A stretch of 32,923 nucleotides of DNA from Azospirillum isscasi (GCF_030849505.1 NZ_JAUJFI010000055.1:1-32923), one strand, 5' to 3'; counted from the stretch's first letter, positions 7,158-15,791 are shown. Notes: generated by a model from the letters alone, not told the origin. Translations and numbers: made by a program.

Positions 7158-7396
7158 CCTGCCGGGAATCCCGCCGTCCACACCGACCCGCGGACTTTTT
7201 TGCCCATCCCACACCAACGTAGCATGGAAAGACCGCGTCAACCCGTCGTACCGTCACTGCGGCAGGCCGCCGCACCGTCCTGAAAACGCCATGGTGTGCC
7301 GCCATGTTTCCTGACCAAGATCAAGGCGAAACCCCTCGCGCTGGGGCATCACTGCGCTTATATCGTCCGGAGCACGACCAGAGGCCCATAGGTCCT
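7158..7396 (+). other. Remaining ccmB-ccmC intergenic region
   Basis: No convincing gene. The ccmC frame stays open back to about 7304 but this part does not resemble CcmC. A possible -10 hexamer TTATAT lies at 7358-7363, about 34 nt before the ccmC ATG, but no good -35 box stands 17 nt upstream. ccmC therefore probably has its own promoter here, weakly supported. Confidence 0.35.
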
Positions 7397-8116
7397 ATGC
7401 ATCGCTTTGCAAATCCTGCCCGTTTCCAGCGCCTGTCGGCGGTGGTCCTGCCCTGGACGGCGGGGGCGACCGTGATCCTGCTGATCGTCGGGCTCTACAT
7501 CTCGCTGATCGGGTCGCCGCGCGACTATCAGCAGGGCGACACCGTGCGGATCATGTACATCCATGTCCCCGCCGCCTGGATGAGCCTGTTCGTCTACGTC
7601 AACATGGCGATCGCCGCGGCCTGCGGGCTGGTGTGGAAGCACCCTCTGGCCGACCTGTTCGCCAAGGCCGCCGCCCCGGTCGGCGCCGGCTTCACCTTCA
7701 TCTGCCTCGTCACCGGTTCGCTGTGGGGCGCGCCGATGTGGGGGACGTGGTGGGTGTGGGACGCGCGGCTGACCAGCGTGCTGATCCTGTTCTTCCTCTA
7801 TCTGGGCTACATGGCGCTGGTGAACGCCTTCGACGACCCGCAGCGCGGGACGCGGGCGGGCAACGTGCTGCTTCTCGTCGGCATCGTGAACGTGCCGATC
7901 ATCAAATTCTCGGTGGACTGGTGGAACACCCTGCACCAGCCGGCCAGCGTCATCCGCATGGGCGGACCGAGCATCGACGGGTCCATGCTGGTCCCGCTGC
8001 TGGTCATGGCGCTGGGCTTCACCACCTATTTCGTCACGGTGGTCCTGCTGCGCCTGCGGGCGGAGATCGTGCAGCGCAAGATCCAGACCATGCGCCTGTC
8101 CGAGGCGCAGGGCTGA
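7397..8116 (+). CDS. ccmC: Heme transporter/heme-handling protein CcmC
   Basis: Integral membrane protein that presents heme in the periplasm and loads it onto CcmE. 239 aa from the ATG at 7397, normal for CcmC, with six membrane segments. The tryptophan-rich WWD motif lies at about residues 110-127 (WGAPMWGTWWVWDARLTS). Periplasmic heme-ligand histidines flank it, in YIHVPAAWMS and in WWNTLHQPAS. The frame continues upstream to 7304, but the added residues are not family-like. It begins the ccmCDEFGHI block. Confidence 0.95.
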   Translation: MHRFANPARFQRLSAVVLPWTAGATVILLIVGLYISLIGSPRDYQQGDTVRIMYIHVPAAWMSLFVYVNMAIAAACGLVWKHPLADLFAKAAAPVGAGFTFICLVTGSLWGAPMWGTWWVWDARLTSVLILFFLYLGYMALVNAFDDPQRGTRAGNVLLLVGIVNVPIIKFSVDWWNTLHQPASVIRMGGPSIDGSMLVPLLVMALGFTTYFVTVVLLRLRAEIVQRKIQTMRLSEAQG

Positions 8117-8159
8117 GACACGGGCTGGGCACGGGGCACTGGCTGGGCCGGAGGCAAGG

Positions 8160-8381
8160 ATGGCAGAGTTTTTCGCGATGGGCGGCTACGCCGCGTATGT
8201 CTGGTCGTCCTACGCGCTGGCGGCGCTGGTGATGGTCGGCCTGCTGGCCGCCACGCTGAAGGCGCTGCGCGGCGCCGAGACGACCCTGAAGGCGCTGGAA
8301 GGCAGCCGCCCGCCGCGGCGGCGGCGCCAGCAGCGCAACGGAGCCGCGGCGTCGCCCGCGGCGGAGGTTGGTGAAGGATGA
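8160..8381 (+). CDS. ccmD: Heme exporter accessory protein CcmD
   Basis: Small single-span membrane protein, 73 aa, that helps release holo-CcmE from the CcmABC complex. It opens with FAMGGYAAYVWSSYALAALV, the classic CcmD sequence (MGGYAxYVW), followed by one membrane helix and an Arg-rich cytoplasmic tail (PPRRRRQQRN). A GGAGG-like ribosome site precedes the ATG. It lies between ccmC and ccmE and overlaps the ccmE start by 4 nt (ATGA). Confidence 0.92.
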   Translation: MAEFFAMGGYAAYVWSSYALAALVMVGLLAATLKALRGAETTLKALEGSRPPRRRRQQRNGAAASPAAEVGEG

Positions 8382-8833
8382 CCCGCAAGAAACGGCGCCT
8401 CTACATGCTGGGCCTCGCCCTGCTGGGCCTTGGCGCGGCCACCGCCCTGACGCTGACGGCGTTCGAGGACAACATCGTCTTCTTCTTCAGCCCGACGCAG
8501 TTGCAGACCCAGGACATCGGCGACCGCAACTTCCGCCTGGGCGGCCTGGTCGAGGAAGGCAGCGTGAGCAAGCTGCCCGACGGGGTGACGACGCGGTTCC
8601 GCGTCACCGACACGGTGCACACCGTCGCCGTCACCTACCGCGGCCAGCTTCCCGACCTGTTCCGCGAGGGGCAGGGCGTGATCACGGAAGGCCGCATGAT
8701 CAATGGCGTCTTCCAGGCGCGCGAGGTGCTGGCCAAGCACGACGAGAACTACATGCCGCCGGAAGTCGCCGACGCGCTGAAGGAAGCCGAGCACTTCAAG
8801 GCGAATTCGAAGGATCAGAAGCCCAGCTCGTGA
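8378..8833 (+). CDS. ccmE: Periplasmic heme chaperone CcmE
   Basis: Membrane-anchored heme chaperone that binds heme covalently and carries it to CcmF. 151 aa: a cytoplasmic basic start (MTRKKRRL), one N-terminal anchor helix, then an OB-fold periplasmic domain. The heme-binding histidine is H121 in VLAKHDENYMPPEV, matching E. coli LAKHDENYTPPEV, with the nearby Tyr that serves as heme ligand. The strings FRLGGLVEEGSV and GQGVITEGRM are conserved family blocks. Translationally coupled to ccmD. Confidence 0.96.
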   Translation: MTRKKRRLYMLGLALLGLGAATALTLTAFEDNIVFFFSPTQLQTQDIGDRNFRLGGLVEEGSVSKLPDGVTTRFRVTDTVHTVAVTYRGQLPDLFREGQGVITEGRMINGVFQAREVLAKHDENYMPPEVADALKEAEHFKANSKDQKPSS

Positions 8834-8889
8834 CGTCGGCGGCTTTCTGACCCCTCTTCATCATTCCGTTTCAAGGGAGCATCGGGCCC

Positions 8890-10881
8890 GTGATTCCCGA
8901 ACTCGGCCATTACGCGCTGGTGCTGGCGCTGTTCGTGGCGCTGGTGCAGTCCGGCGTTCCCCTGGTCGGCGCCGCCACCGGCAACGCCGCCTGGATGGGC
9001 GTCGCCCGCCCCGCCGCCCTCGCCCAGATGCTGCTGGTGCTGGTCGCCTACGGCGCCCTGACCTGGGCGCATGTGGTGTCGGACTTCAGCGTGTCGAACG
9101 TGGTCGCCAACAGCCACTCGATGAAGCCGATGCTCTACAAGGTGTCGGGCGTGTGGGGGAACCACGAAGGCTCGATGATGCTGTGGGTCGTCATGCTGAC
9201 GGCGTTCGGCGCGGCGGTCGGCGTCTTCGGGCGCAACCTGCCGCCCTCGCTGAAGGCCCGCGTCATCGCGGTCCAGGGCATGATCGGCGTCGGCTTCCTG
9301 CTGTTCATCCTGATCACCTCCAACCCCTTCACCCGCGTGGTTCCGGCGCCGCTCGACGGCAACGACCTGAACCCGCTGCTCCAGGACCCCGGCCTCGCCT
9401 TCCACCCGCCCTTCCTCTACGCGGGCTATGTCGGCTTCTCCATCGCCTTCTCCTTCGCGGTCGCCGCCCTGATCGAGGGGCGCGTGGACCCGGCCTGGGC
9501 GCGCTGGGTGCGGCCCTGGACGCTGGCCGCCTGGTCCACCCTGACCGCCGGCATCGCGCTCGGCTCCTGGTGGGCCTATTACGAGCTGGGCTGGGGCGGC
9601 TGGTGGTACTGGGACCCGGTGGAGAACGCCTCCTTCATGCCCTGGCTGGCCGGCACCGCGCTGCTGCACTCCGCCATCGTGGTGGAGAAGCGCGACGCGC
9701 TGAAGACCTGGACCATCCTGCTGGCGATCATCACCTTCTCGCTGTCGCTGATGGGCACCTTCCTGGTGCGCTCGGGCATCCTGACCTCGGTGCACGCCTT
9801 CGCGGTGGACCCGGCGCGCGGCGTCTTCATCCTGGTGCTGCTGGCCATCGCCACCGGCGGCTCGCTGCTGCTCTATTCCGTGCGGGCGCCCAGCCTGAAG
9901 ACCGGCGGCCTGTTCGCCCCGGTCAGCCGCGAAGGCTCGCTGGTGCTGAACAACCTGCTGCTGTCCACCGGGACGGCGACGGTCTTCATCGGCACGCTCT
10001 ACCCGCTGTTCCTCGACGTGCTGAACCTGGGCAAGGTGTCGGTCGGCCCGCCCTTCTTCAACGCCACCTTCATCCCGGTCGCCATCCCGATGGTGGTCGC
10101 CATGGTGGTCGGCCCCTTCCTGGCCTGGAAGCGCGGCGACCTGCTGGGCGCGCTTACCCGGCTGTGGTCGGCGGGGGTGGCGACCGTGGCCTGCGTGGCC
10201 GTCGCCGCCTACGTCACCAACGGCGGCGGGCCGCTGCTGGCGCTGGTCGGGGTCGCCCTGGCCGCCTGGGCCTTCTTCGGCTCGCTGGCCGAGTTCGCGG
10301 AGCGCATCCGCCTGTTCCGCATCCCCGTGAAGGACAGCTGGAACCGCGCGGTCAACCTGCCGCGCAGCGCCTGGGGCATGACCATCGCCCACGCCTCCAT
10401 GGGCATCGCCATCGCCGGCATGACCGGCACTTCGGCGTGGCAGAGCGAGACCATCCAGGCGATGAAGCCGGGCGACAACGCCACGGTCGGCGCCTACGCC
10501 GTGCATTTCGACCGCGTCGGCACCATGCAGGGGCCGAACTACAGCGCCGAGCAGGGCGTCTTCACCGTCACCCGCGACGGCCGGCACATCGCCACCCTGA
10601 CGCCGCAGCGCCGCAGCTACCCGGTCACCCGCATGACGACGACCGAGGCGGCGATTCACACCACATGGCTGTCCGACGTCTATGTGGCGCTGGGCGACCC
10701 GACGCAGAACGGCACGGCCTGGACCGTGCGGCTGTACCACCACCCGCTGGTGCCGTGGATCTGGATCGGCTCGCTGGGGATGATGCTGGGCGGGCTGGTC
10801 AGCCTGTCCGACCGCCGCTTCCGCGTCGGCGCCCCGGAACGCCGGAGCGCCGCCAAGGGCACGCTTCAGCCCGCCGAATAA
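8890..10881 (+). CDS. ccmF: Cytochrome c heme lyase subunit CcmF
   Basis: Large polytopic membrane protein (663 aa) that takes heme from CcmE and, with CcmH/I, ligates it to apocytochrome c. The conserved block GVWGNHEGSMMLW is near residues 87-99 and the WWD domain (GWGGWWYWDPVENASFMPW) near 232-250. Downstream histidines in LHSAIVVEKR and VHAFAVDP fit the family's heme ligands. The C-terminal region has the periplasmic domain (RSYPVTRMTTTEAAI) and a last helix (WIGSLGMMLGGLVSL). GTG start at 8890 with AGGGA upstream. Length and order after ccmE are standard. Confidence 0.96.
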   Translation: MIPELGHYALVLALFVALVQSGVPLVGAATGNAAWMGVARPAALAQMLLVLVAYGALTWAHVVSDFSVSNVVANSHSMKPMLYKVSGVWGNHEGSMMLWVVMLTAFGAAVGVFGRNLPPSLKARVIAVQGMIGVGFLLFILITSNPFTRVVPAPLDGNDLNPLLQDPGLAFHPPFLYAGYVGFSIAFSFAVAALIEGRVDPAWARWVRPWTLAAWSTLTAGIALGSWWAYYELGWGGWWYWDPVENASFMPWLAGTALLHSAIVVEKRDALKTWTILLAIITFSLSLMGTFLVRSGILTSVHAFAVDPARGVFILVLLAIATGGSLLLYSVRAPSLKTGGLFAPVSREGSLVLNNLLLSTGTATVFIGTLYPLFLDVLNLGKVSVGPPFFNATFIPVAIPMVVAMVVGPFLAWKRGDLLGALTRLWSAGVATVACVAVAAYVTNGGGPLLALVGVALAAWAFFGSLAEFAERIRLFRIPVKDSWNRAVNLPRSAWGMTIAHASMGIAIAGMTGTSAWQSETIQAMKPGDNATVGAYAVHFDRVGTMQGPNYSAEQGVFTVTRDGRHIATLTPQRRSYPVTRMTTTEAAIHTTWLSDVYVALGDPTQNGTAWTVRLYHHPLVPWIWIGSLGMMLGGLVSLSDRRFRVGAPERRSAAKGTLQPAE

Positions 10882-10911
10882 GCCAGCCCGCCGAGCAAGG
10901 ACAAGCCTACG

Positions 10912-11448
10912 ATGCGCCGCCTGATCTACCTGTTGCCGCTGCTGCTGTTCGTCGGTGTCGGCGTGGCCTTCCTGCGGGGGTTCGACCGCGACCCCCGCGA
11001 CATCCCCTCCGCCCTGATCGACAAGCCGGCGCCGGACTTCTCGCTGCCGCCGCTGCCGGGCTACAAGGAAGGGCTGTCCAACGCGACGCTGAAGGGCGAC
11101 GTCACGCTGGTGAACGTCTTCGCTTCCTGGTGCATCCCCTGCAAGGCGGAACACCCGATCATCACCCGGCTGGCCCGCGAGCAGGGCGTGACGGTGCGCG
11201 GCATCAACCACAAGGACAAGGCGGAGGACGCCATCGCCTGGCTGAAGCGCAACGGCGATCCCTACGCCAGCATCGGCGTGGATCTGGACGGGCGGGTGTC
11301 CATCGACTGGGGCGTCTACGGCGTGCCGGAAACCTTCCTGCTCGACCGCCAGGGCCGCATCCGCTTCAAGCATGTCGGCCCCCTGACCCCGCAGGTGGTG
11401 GACGAGCAGATCCTGCCCATGGTCAAGCATCTGAGGAGCGCGTCGTGA
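10912..11448 (+). CDS. ccmG: Thiol:disulfide interchange protein CcmG (DsbE)
   Basis: Membrane-anchored periplasmic thioredoxin, 178 aa, that keeps apocytochrome CXXCH cysteines reduced for heme attachment. One N-terminal anchor helix (residues 3-20), then a thioredoxin fold with active site WCIPC (C74, C77) in VNVFASWCIPCKAEHP. The acidic groove typical of CcmG (GVDLDGRVSIDWGVYGVPETFL) and its cis-Pro are visible. It overlaps the ccmH start codon. Confidence 0.95.
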   Translation: MRRLIYLLPLLLFVGVGVAFLRGFDRDPRDIPSALIDKPAPDFSLPPLPGYKEGLSNATLKGDVTLVNVFASWCIPCKAEHPIITRLAREQGVTVRGINHKDKAEDAIAWLKRNGDPYASIGVDLDGRVSIDWGVYGVPETFLLDRQGRIRFKHVGPLTPQVVDEQILPMVKHLRSAS

Positions 11449-11921
11449 GAGCCCTCCTTCTCGCCGCCCTGCTCGCCCTGACCCCGGTCGCCGCGTCCGC
11501 CGTCCAGCCCGACGAGGTGCTGAAGGACCCGGCGCTGGAAGGCCGCGCGCGGGAGATCAGCAAGGATCTGCGCTGCCTCGTCTGCCAGAACCAGTCGATC
11601 GACGACTCCAACGCCCCGCTCGCCCGCGACCTGCGCGTGCTGGTGCGCGAGCGGCTGACCGCCGGCGACAGCAACGAGCAGGTGCTCGGCTTCGTCACCG
11701 ACCGCTACGGCGACTATGTGCTGCTGCGCCCGCCCTTCAAGGCGACGACGCTGTTCCTGTGGATCGGCCCCTTCGTGATCCTGGCCATCGGCGGCGTCGT
11801 CACCGCCCTGTACCTGCGCGGGCGCAAGGGCGCTACCGTTGTTGCGGGCGGCGACACCGCCCCGCTGACCGAGGACGAGCGGCGGCGCCTGGACGCCCTG
11901 CTCCGCAAGGACAAAGCCTGA
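11445..11921 (+). CDS. ccmH: Cytochrome c maturation protein CcmH
   Basis: Periplasmic, membrane-anchored thiol-reductase partner of CcmF, 158 aa. Signal peptide about residues 1-19, then the signature LRCLVCQNQSIDDSNAPLA with the redox pair C44/C47 (LRCXXC motif). The three-helix CcmH domain follows, with VLGFVTDRYGDYVLLRPPF, then one C-terminal membrane helix and a cytoplasmic tail. The GTG start at 11445 overlaps the ccmG stop, and the TGA overlaps the ccmI ATG by one base. This is the short CcmH; the TPR part is encoded separately as ccmI. Confidence 0.95.
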   Translation: MRALLLAALLALTPVAASAVQPDEVLKDPALEGRAREISKDLRCLVCQNQSIDDSNAPLARDLRVLVRERLTAGDSNEQVLGFVTDRYGDYVLLRPPFKATTLFLWIGPFVILAIGGVVTALYLRGRKGATVVAGGDTAPLTEDERRRLDALLRKDKA

Positions 11922-13345
11922 TGCTGTTCTGGATCGTCGCCGCCGCGATGACGGCGGGCGTGGTGCTGCTGATCGTGCCGCCGCTGCTGAAGAAGCCCCG
12001 CGGAGCCGCCGAGGACCGCGCCGACTACGACCTGGAGGTCTACCGCGACCAGTTGGGCGAGCTGGAGCGCGACCAGGGCCGCGGCCTGATCAGCGAGGCG
12101 CAGGCCGCCGCCGCCCGCGCCGAGATCGGGCGCCGCATGCTGGCCATCGCCGGCCACGGAAAGAGCGGGGCCAAGGCCGCCGCTCCCGCCGGCGCCCCGC
12201 GCAGCGCGATTCTGCTGGCCGGGCTGCTGGCCGTCCTGCTGCCGCTCGGCGCGCTGGCCGTCTATGGCAAGCTGGGCCGCCCGGAGCTGCCGGCCCAGCC
12301 GCTGGCTTCCCGCAACCTGGACCATGAGCGCGGCGGGCCGCCGAAGAACGTGCTGGCGGCGATGGACAAGCTGAAGGCCCAGCTTGCCGAGACCCCGAAC
12401 GACCCGCAGGGCTGGGCCATCCTCGGCCAGGCCTACGCCAAGATGGGCCGCCTGCCGGACGCCGCGGAGGCGCTGGGCAAGGCGGTGGCCCTGGCCGGGG
12501 ACGATCTGGAGCTTCTGGGCGCCTATGGCGAGGTCCTGATTTCGGCCAACGGCGGCACCGTTCCGGACGAGGCGCGCAAGACCTTCGACGCCGTGCTGGC
12601 GAAGGACCCGAAGGAGCCGCGCGCCCGCTTCTACGCCGCGCTGGCCCGTTTCCAGGCCGGCGACACCAAGGACGCGCTGGAGCGCTGGCGGTCCCTGCTG
12701 GCCGAATCCCACGCCGACGCCCCCTGGGTGCCGGTGGTGCGGACGCAGATCGAGCAGGCGGCCAGGGCGCTGAACCTCGACCCGGCCACGGTGACGCCGG
12801 AGCCCCTGCCGGCGGAGCAGCCGCCGGTCGCCCAGAACCAGGGGCAGAACCAGGGGCAGAACCAGGGGCAGGGTCAAGGTGAAGGCGAAGACCAGCAGCA
12901 GATGATCCGCGGCATGGTCGACGGGCTGGCCGCCCGGCTGGAGGCCAACCCGGACGACGTGGACGGTTGGCTGCGGCTGTCGCGCTCCTACGGCGTGATG
13001 GGCGAGCCGGCGAAGGCCATCGACGCCGCCCGCAAGGCGCGGGAGCGGGCGCCCAAGCGGCCCGACGTGCTGGTCGCCTACGCCTCCGCCCTGCTGTCGG
13101 CGGAACCGCGGTCGAGCAAGCCCGGCCCGATGCCGGAGGAGGCCGTCGCCGCGCTCCGTCAGGCGCTGGAGGGCGAACCGGAGAACCGCGACGCGCTCTG
13201 GCTGCTCGGCCTGAACGCCGCCGGCGTCGGCAGGACCGCGGAGGCCACCGACCTGTGGACCCGCCTGCTGGCCCAGTTCAAGCCGGAGGAACCGGAATAC
13301 ACGCTGATCCGCGCGCGCCTCGATTCGCTGAAGGCCGGCGGCTGA
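11921..13345 (+). CDS. ccmI: c-type cytochrome biogenesis protein CcmI (TPR apocytochrome chaperone)
   Basis: Binds apocytochrome c and delivers it to CcmF/H. 474 aa. N-terminal membrane helix (MLFWIVAAAMTAGVVLLIV), cytoplasmic loop with a leucine-zipper-like stretch (DLEVYRDQLGELERD), second helix near residues 90-115, then a periplasmic region with TPR-like units (GWAILGQAYAKMGRLPDAAEAL; GWLRLSRSYGVMGEPAKAI). A Gln/Asn/Gly-rich linker near residues 305-325 is encoded by a 12-bp tandem repeat and separates two TPR blocks. It closes the ccm operon; the next gene starts about 120 nt later. Confidence 0.92.
   Translation: MLFWIVAAAMTAGVVLLIVPPLLKKPRGAAEDRADYDLEVYRDQLGELERDQGRGLISEAQAAAARAEIGRRMLAIAGHGKSGAKAAAPAGAPRSAILLAGLLAVLLPLGALAVYGKLGRPELPAQPLASRNLDHERGGPPKNVLAAMDKLKAQLAETPNDPQGWAILGQAYAKMGRLPDAAEALGKAVALAGDDLELLGAYGEVLISANGGTVPDEARKTFDAVLAKDPKEPRARFYAALARFQAGDTKDALERWRSLLAESHADAPWVPVVRTQIEQAARALNLDPATVTPEPLPAEQPPVAQNQGQNQGQNQGQGQGEGEDQQQMIRGMVDGLAARLEANPDDVDGWLRLSRSYGVMGEPAKAIDAARKARERAPKRPDVLVAYASALLSAEPRSSKPGPMPEEAVAALRQALEGEPENRDALWLLGLNAAGVGRTAEATDLWTRLLAQFKPEEPEYTLIRARLDSLKAGG
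12833..12868 (+). repeat. 12-bp in-frame tandem repeat in ccmI
   Basis: Three perfect copies of CAGAACCAGGGG (encoding QNQG), followed by degenerate copies (QGQGEGED). It lies in the linker between two TPR blocks of CcmI. Being in frame, copy-number change would alter only linker length. Confidence 0.9.
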
Positions 13346-13466
13346 GCCCCGTCCGAATGCCCCTTGCACCCCGGCGCGCGCGAAGGGCAGGATAGCGTCC
13401 CGCGCTGGGGTGGCGCGCCGGGGACGGAGCGCCACCCGCAGGCCGATCCGCCAGGGACGCGACCGA

Positions 13467-14408
13467 TTGCCCACCCCCGCGCTCACCGTCAATGGTTCTG
13501 CGGCCAGCGGCCCCGCCCCCGGCATGGCGGGAAAGCCGCTGGAGGCGGCCTTTTGGATGCTGTGCGCCGCCCTGTTCATGGCCATCGGCAACGCCATGAT
13601 CCGCCACGTCAGCGGCGAGCTTCACCCCTTCCAGATCGTCTTCTTCCGCAACCTGTTCGGCCTGATGTTCATGCTGCCCTGGATCGCGGCGGTCGGGCTG
13701 GGGCGGCTGCGCACCGGGCGGGCGGGGCTGTACGCCTCGCGCTCGCTCACCAGCCTGCTGGCGATGCTGGGCTGGTTCTACAGCGTCACCCACATGCCGC
13801 TGCCGGACGCCACGGCGCTCAGCTTCACCATCCCCCTGTTCGTCACCGCCGGGGCCGCGCTGTTCCTGGGCGAGACGGTGCGGGCGCGCCGCTGGGCCGC
13901 CGTGCTGGCCGGTCTGGGCGGGGTTCTGATCGTGGTCCGGCCCGGCGCCGCCACCCTGGACCCCACGCTTCCGGTCATGCTGCTGCACTGCGTCGCCGCC
14001 GCCGCCACGGTGCTCCAGGTGCGGGCGCTGGCGACCTCGGACGGGGTGATGGTGGTGGTCGCCTACATGGGGCTGTTCCTGACCCCGATGGCGCTGGTGC
14101 CGGCCCTGTTCGTGTGGGAATGGCCGGGCTGGACGGCGCTCGGCTGGCTGGTGCTGCTGGGGGGCGTGCTGACGCTGGCGCAACTGGCGCTGACCCGCGC
14201 CTTCAAGCTGGCGCCGGCCTCCGCGATGATGCCCTACGACTACGCCCGCCTGCCCTTCACCGCCCTGCTCGCCTGGCCGCTGTTCGGCGAGGCGATGGAT
14301 CTGTGGGGCTGGGTCGGCGCCGGGGTGATCGCCGCCGCCGCCCTCTACACCGCCCACCGCGACGCGGCGCAGTCGCGCGCCGAACGGACGGTGGCGGCCA
14401 AGGCGTGA
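13467..14408 (+). CDS. EamA/DMT-family transporter
   Basis: Inner-membrane protein of the drug/metabolite transporter superfamily, about 313 aa, with ten hydrophobic segments in two EamA repeats. Family blocks are HPFQIVFFRNLFGLMFMLPW in the first repeat, LSFTIPLFVTAGAALFLGE, and ASAMMPYDYARLPFTALLAW in the second. Such proteins export small metabolites or amino acids; the substrate is unknown here. The start is uncertain: TTG 13467 has AGGGA 9 nt upstream, GTG 13410 would be longer, and ATG 13524 shorter without a ribosome site. It lies alone between the ccm operon and the convergent minus-strand DUF1232 gene. Confidence 0.85.
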   Translation: MPTPALTVNGSAASGPAPGMAGKPLEAAFWMLCAALFMAIGNAMIRHVSGELHPFQIVFFRNLFGLMFMLPWIAAVGLGRLRTGRAGLYASRSLTSLLAMLGWFYSVTHMPLPDATALSFTIPLFVTAGAALFLGETVRARRWAAVLAGLGGVLIVVRPGAATLDPTLPVMLLHCVAAAATVLQVRALATSDGVMVVVAYMGLFLTPMALVPALFVWEWPGWTALGWLVLLGGVLTLAQLALTRAFKLAPASAMMPYDYARLPFTALLAWPLFGEAMDLWGWVGAGVIAAAALYTAHRDAAQSRAERTVAAKA

Positions 14409-14410
14409 GG

Positions 14411-14821
14411 TCAGCCGTCTCCCGTCGCCTGCATCCGCACCTTGTTCAGGGCGGAGCGGGCGCGGTCCTGATGCTCGGGCCGCAGGTTGCTGCGCACCGC
14501 CTGGACGGCGGCGGCCAGCACCGCGGCGTCGTCCACGAAGCCGACCGCGATCAGCCAATCGGGGATCGAGTCCGCCGGCAGCACGAAATAGGCCAGCGCC
14601 GCCATCAGGACGGCCTTCGCCTTAACGGGGGTCAGCGGATCGGTCGCGCAGAAGAAGGCGGCCAGCGCCTGTTCCAGGAAGGGAATGCGGTGCAGGTTGG
14701 CGCGCAGCGTGTTCCAAAAGCGGCGGCGCACCAGACGCTCGTTCTGCTCGACACGGATCGGGTCGATGACGGCGGGCACGGCGCCGGCGGCTTCGGTGGT
14801 CCCATCGGTGGCGGTCTGCAT
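14411..14821 (-). CDS. YkvA-like DUF1232 membrane protein
   Basis: 136-aa protein of the YkvA/DUF1232 family, function unknown. The core is a short domain with the hallmark AALAYFVLPADSIPDWLIAVGFVDDAAVLAAAV (YF..P.D.IPD....G..DD), here about residues 78-110. ATG 14821 is preceded by an excellent AGGGGGAATT ribosome site; a longer frame upstream lacks support. Its stop lies 2 nt from the stop of the EamA transporter (convergent). It is divergent from the rhodanese gene, sharing a 130-bp control region. Confidence 0.82.
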   Translation of the reverse strand: MQTATDGTTEAAGAVPAVIDPIRVEQNERLVRRRFWNTLRANLHRIPFLEQALAAFFCATDPLTPVKAKAVLMAALAYFVLPADSIPDWLIAVGFVDDAAVLAAAVQAVRSNLRPEHQDRARSALNKVRMQATGDG

Positions 14822-14870
14822 AATTCCCCCTGGCCGGGCCGCCTTTCCCGCTGTGGACGGACGGGGCGGC

Positions 14871-14900
14871 CTGTTGCACAGTTGCGTAGAGCCACAACAG
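14871..14900. promoter_or_regulatory. Dyad between the DUF1232 and rhodanese genes
   Basis: CTGTTG (14871-14876) and CAACAG (14895-14900) form a 6-bp inverted repeat 18 nt apart in the shared upstream region of two divergent genes. It could be a regulator site but 6-bp arms are not strong evidence. Confidence 0.25.
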
Positions 14901-14951
14901 CGCAGACGCGCCAACGGTCCCGCCAAGGGTCCGAAAACAGAGGAAACCGCC

Positions 14952-15356
14952 ATGGCGATGAAGAAGGGCTACAAGGACCTGCTGGCCGAGGCCAACAGCC
15001 GCATCCAGGCGATCACGCCGCAGGAGGCGCTGTCCCTGCACGGCGACCCCGACGTGGTCTTCGTGGACATCCGCGACCCGCGCGAACTGACCCGCGACGG
15101 CATGATCCCCGGCGCCTTTCCGGCCACCCGCGGCATGCTGGAATTCTGGGTGGACCCGGACAGCCCCTATCACAAGCCGGTCTTCGCGTCGGGCAAGCGC
15201 TTCGTCTTCTACTGCGCCAGCGGCTGGCGCTCCGCGCTCGCCACCGACACCGTGCAGTCCATGGGGCTGGAGAACGTCTGCCACCTGGAGGGCGGCTTCA
15301 AGGGCTGGAAGGAGGCCGGGCTTCCCGTCGCCACGGTCGAGCGGAAGGAGGGCTGA
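14952..15356 (+). CDS. Rhodanese-like domain protein
   Basis: Single-domain rhodanese, 134 aa, cytoplasmic (no signal). Conserved blocks are VVFVDIRDPRELTRDGMIPGA at the domain start and the active-site loop FYCASGWRSA with catalytic C88, then HLEGGFKGWKEAGLPV at the end. The loop C-A-S-G-W-R is typical of small sulfurtransferases. It could move sulfane sulfur or bind a thiol substrate; the physiological partner is unknown. ATG 14952 has AGAGGAAA upstream. The VOC gene follows with no gap (TGA then ATG), so the two are likely one operon. Confidence 0.87.
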   Translation: MAMKKGYKDLLAEANSRIQAITPQEALSLHGDPDVVFVDIRDPRELTRDGMIPGAFPATRGMLEFWVDPDSPYHKPVFASGKRFVFYCASGWRSALATDTVQSMGLENVCHLEGGFKGWKEAGLPVATVERKEG

Positions 15357-15791
15357 ATGGAACAGAGAGTCAGCCTGATCACGCTGGGCGTCGCCGACCT
15401 CGCGCGCAGCCGCCGCTTCTACGAGGAGGGGCTGGGCTGGACCCCCTCCCCCGTCAGCCAGGACGCCATCACCTTCTACCAGTTGGGCGGCGTCGCGCTC
15501 GCCCTCTTCGGGCGGGAGGCGCTGGCCGAGGACGCGCATCTGGCGGAGGCCGGTCCGACCTCCGGCTTCGGCGGCATCACGCTGGCCCACAACCTGCGCA
15601 GCAAGGCGGAGGTGGACGCCGTGATGGCCCAGGCCGAGCGGGCCGGAGGGCGCATCCTGAAGCCGGCGCAGGACGTCTTCTGGGGCGGCTACAGCGGCTA
15701 TTTCGCCGATCCGGACGGCCACCCCTGGGAGGTCGCCTGGAACCCCTTCGCCGCGCTGGGCGAGGACGGGAGCTTCCGTCTGGAGGCGTGA
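15357..15791 (+). CDS. VOC (glyoxalase/bleomycin resistance) family protein
   Basis: 144 aa, two beta-alpha-beta-beta-beta modules of the vicinal oxygen chelate fold: SLITLGVADLARSRRFYEEGLGW opens the first and GYFADPDGHPWEVAWNP closes the second. The usual first metal-ligand position after the first strand carries Thr-Leu-Gly rather than His, so a classical glyoxalase I reaction is doubtful. The final Glu (WEV) is present. It starts one base after the rhodanese stop. Specific substrate unknown. Confidence 0.85.
   Translation: MEQRVSLITLGVADLARSRRFYEEGLGWTPSPVSQDAITFYQLGGVALALFGREALAEDAHLAEAGPTSGFGGITLAHNLRSKAEVDAVMAQAERAGGRILKPAQDVFWGGYSGYFADPDGHPWEVAWNPFAALGEDGSFRLEA

Noticed and set aside
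7304..7396. N-terminal extension of CcmC by 31 residues
   Set aside because: The frame is open but the sequence is polar and unlike CcmC; ATG 7397 gives the normal length.
8815..11430. Very long minus-strand open frame opposite ccmE, ccmF and ccmG
   Set aside because: Its product is His/Arg/Gln/Ala-rich low complexity typical of the antisense of GC-rich genes, while the plus strand encodes unmistakable CcmE, CcmF and CcmG.
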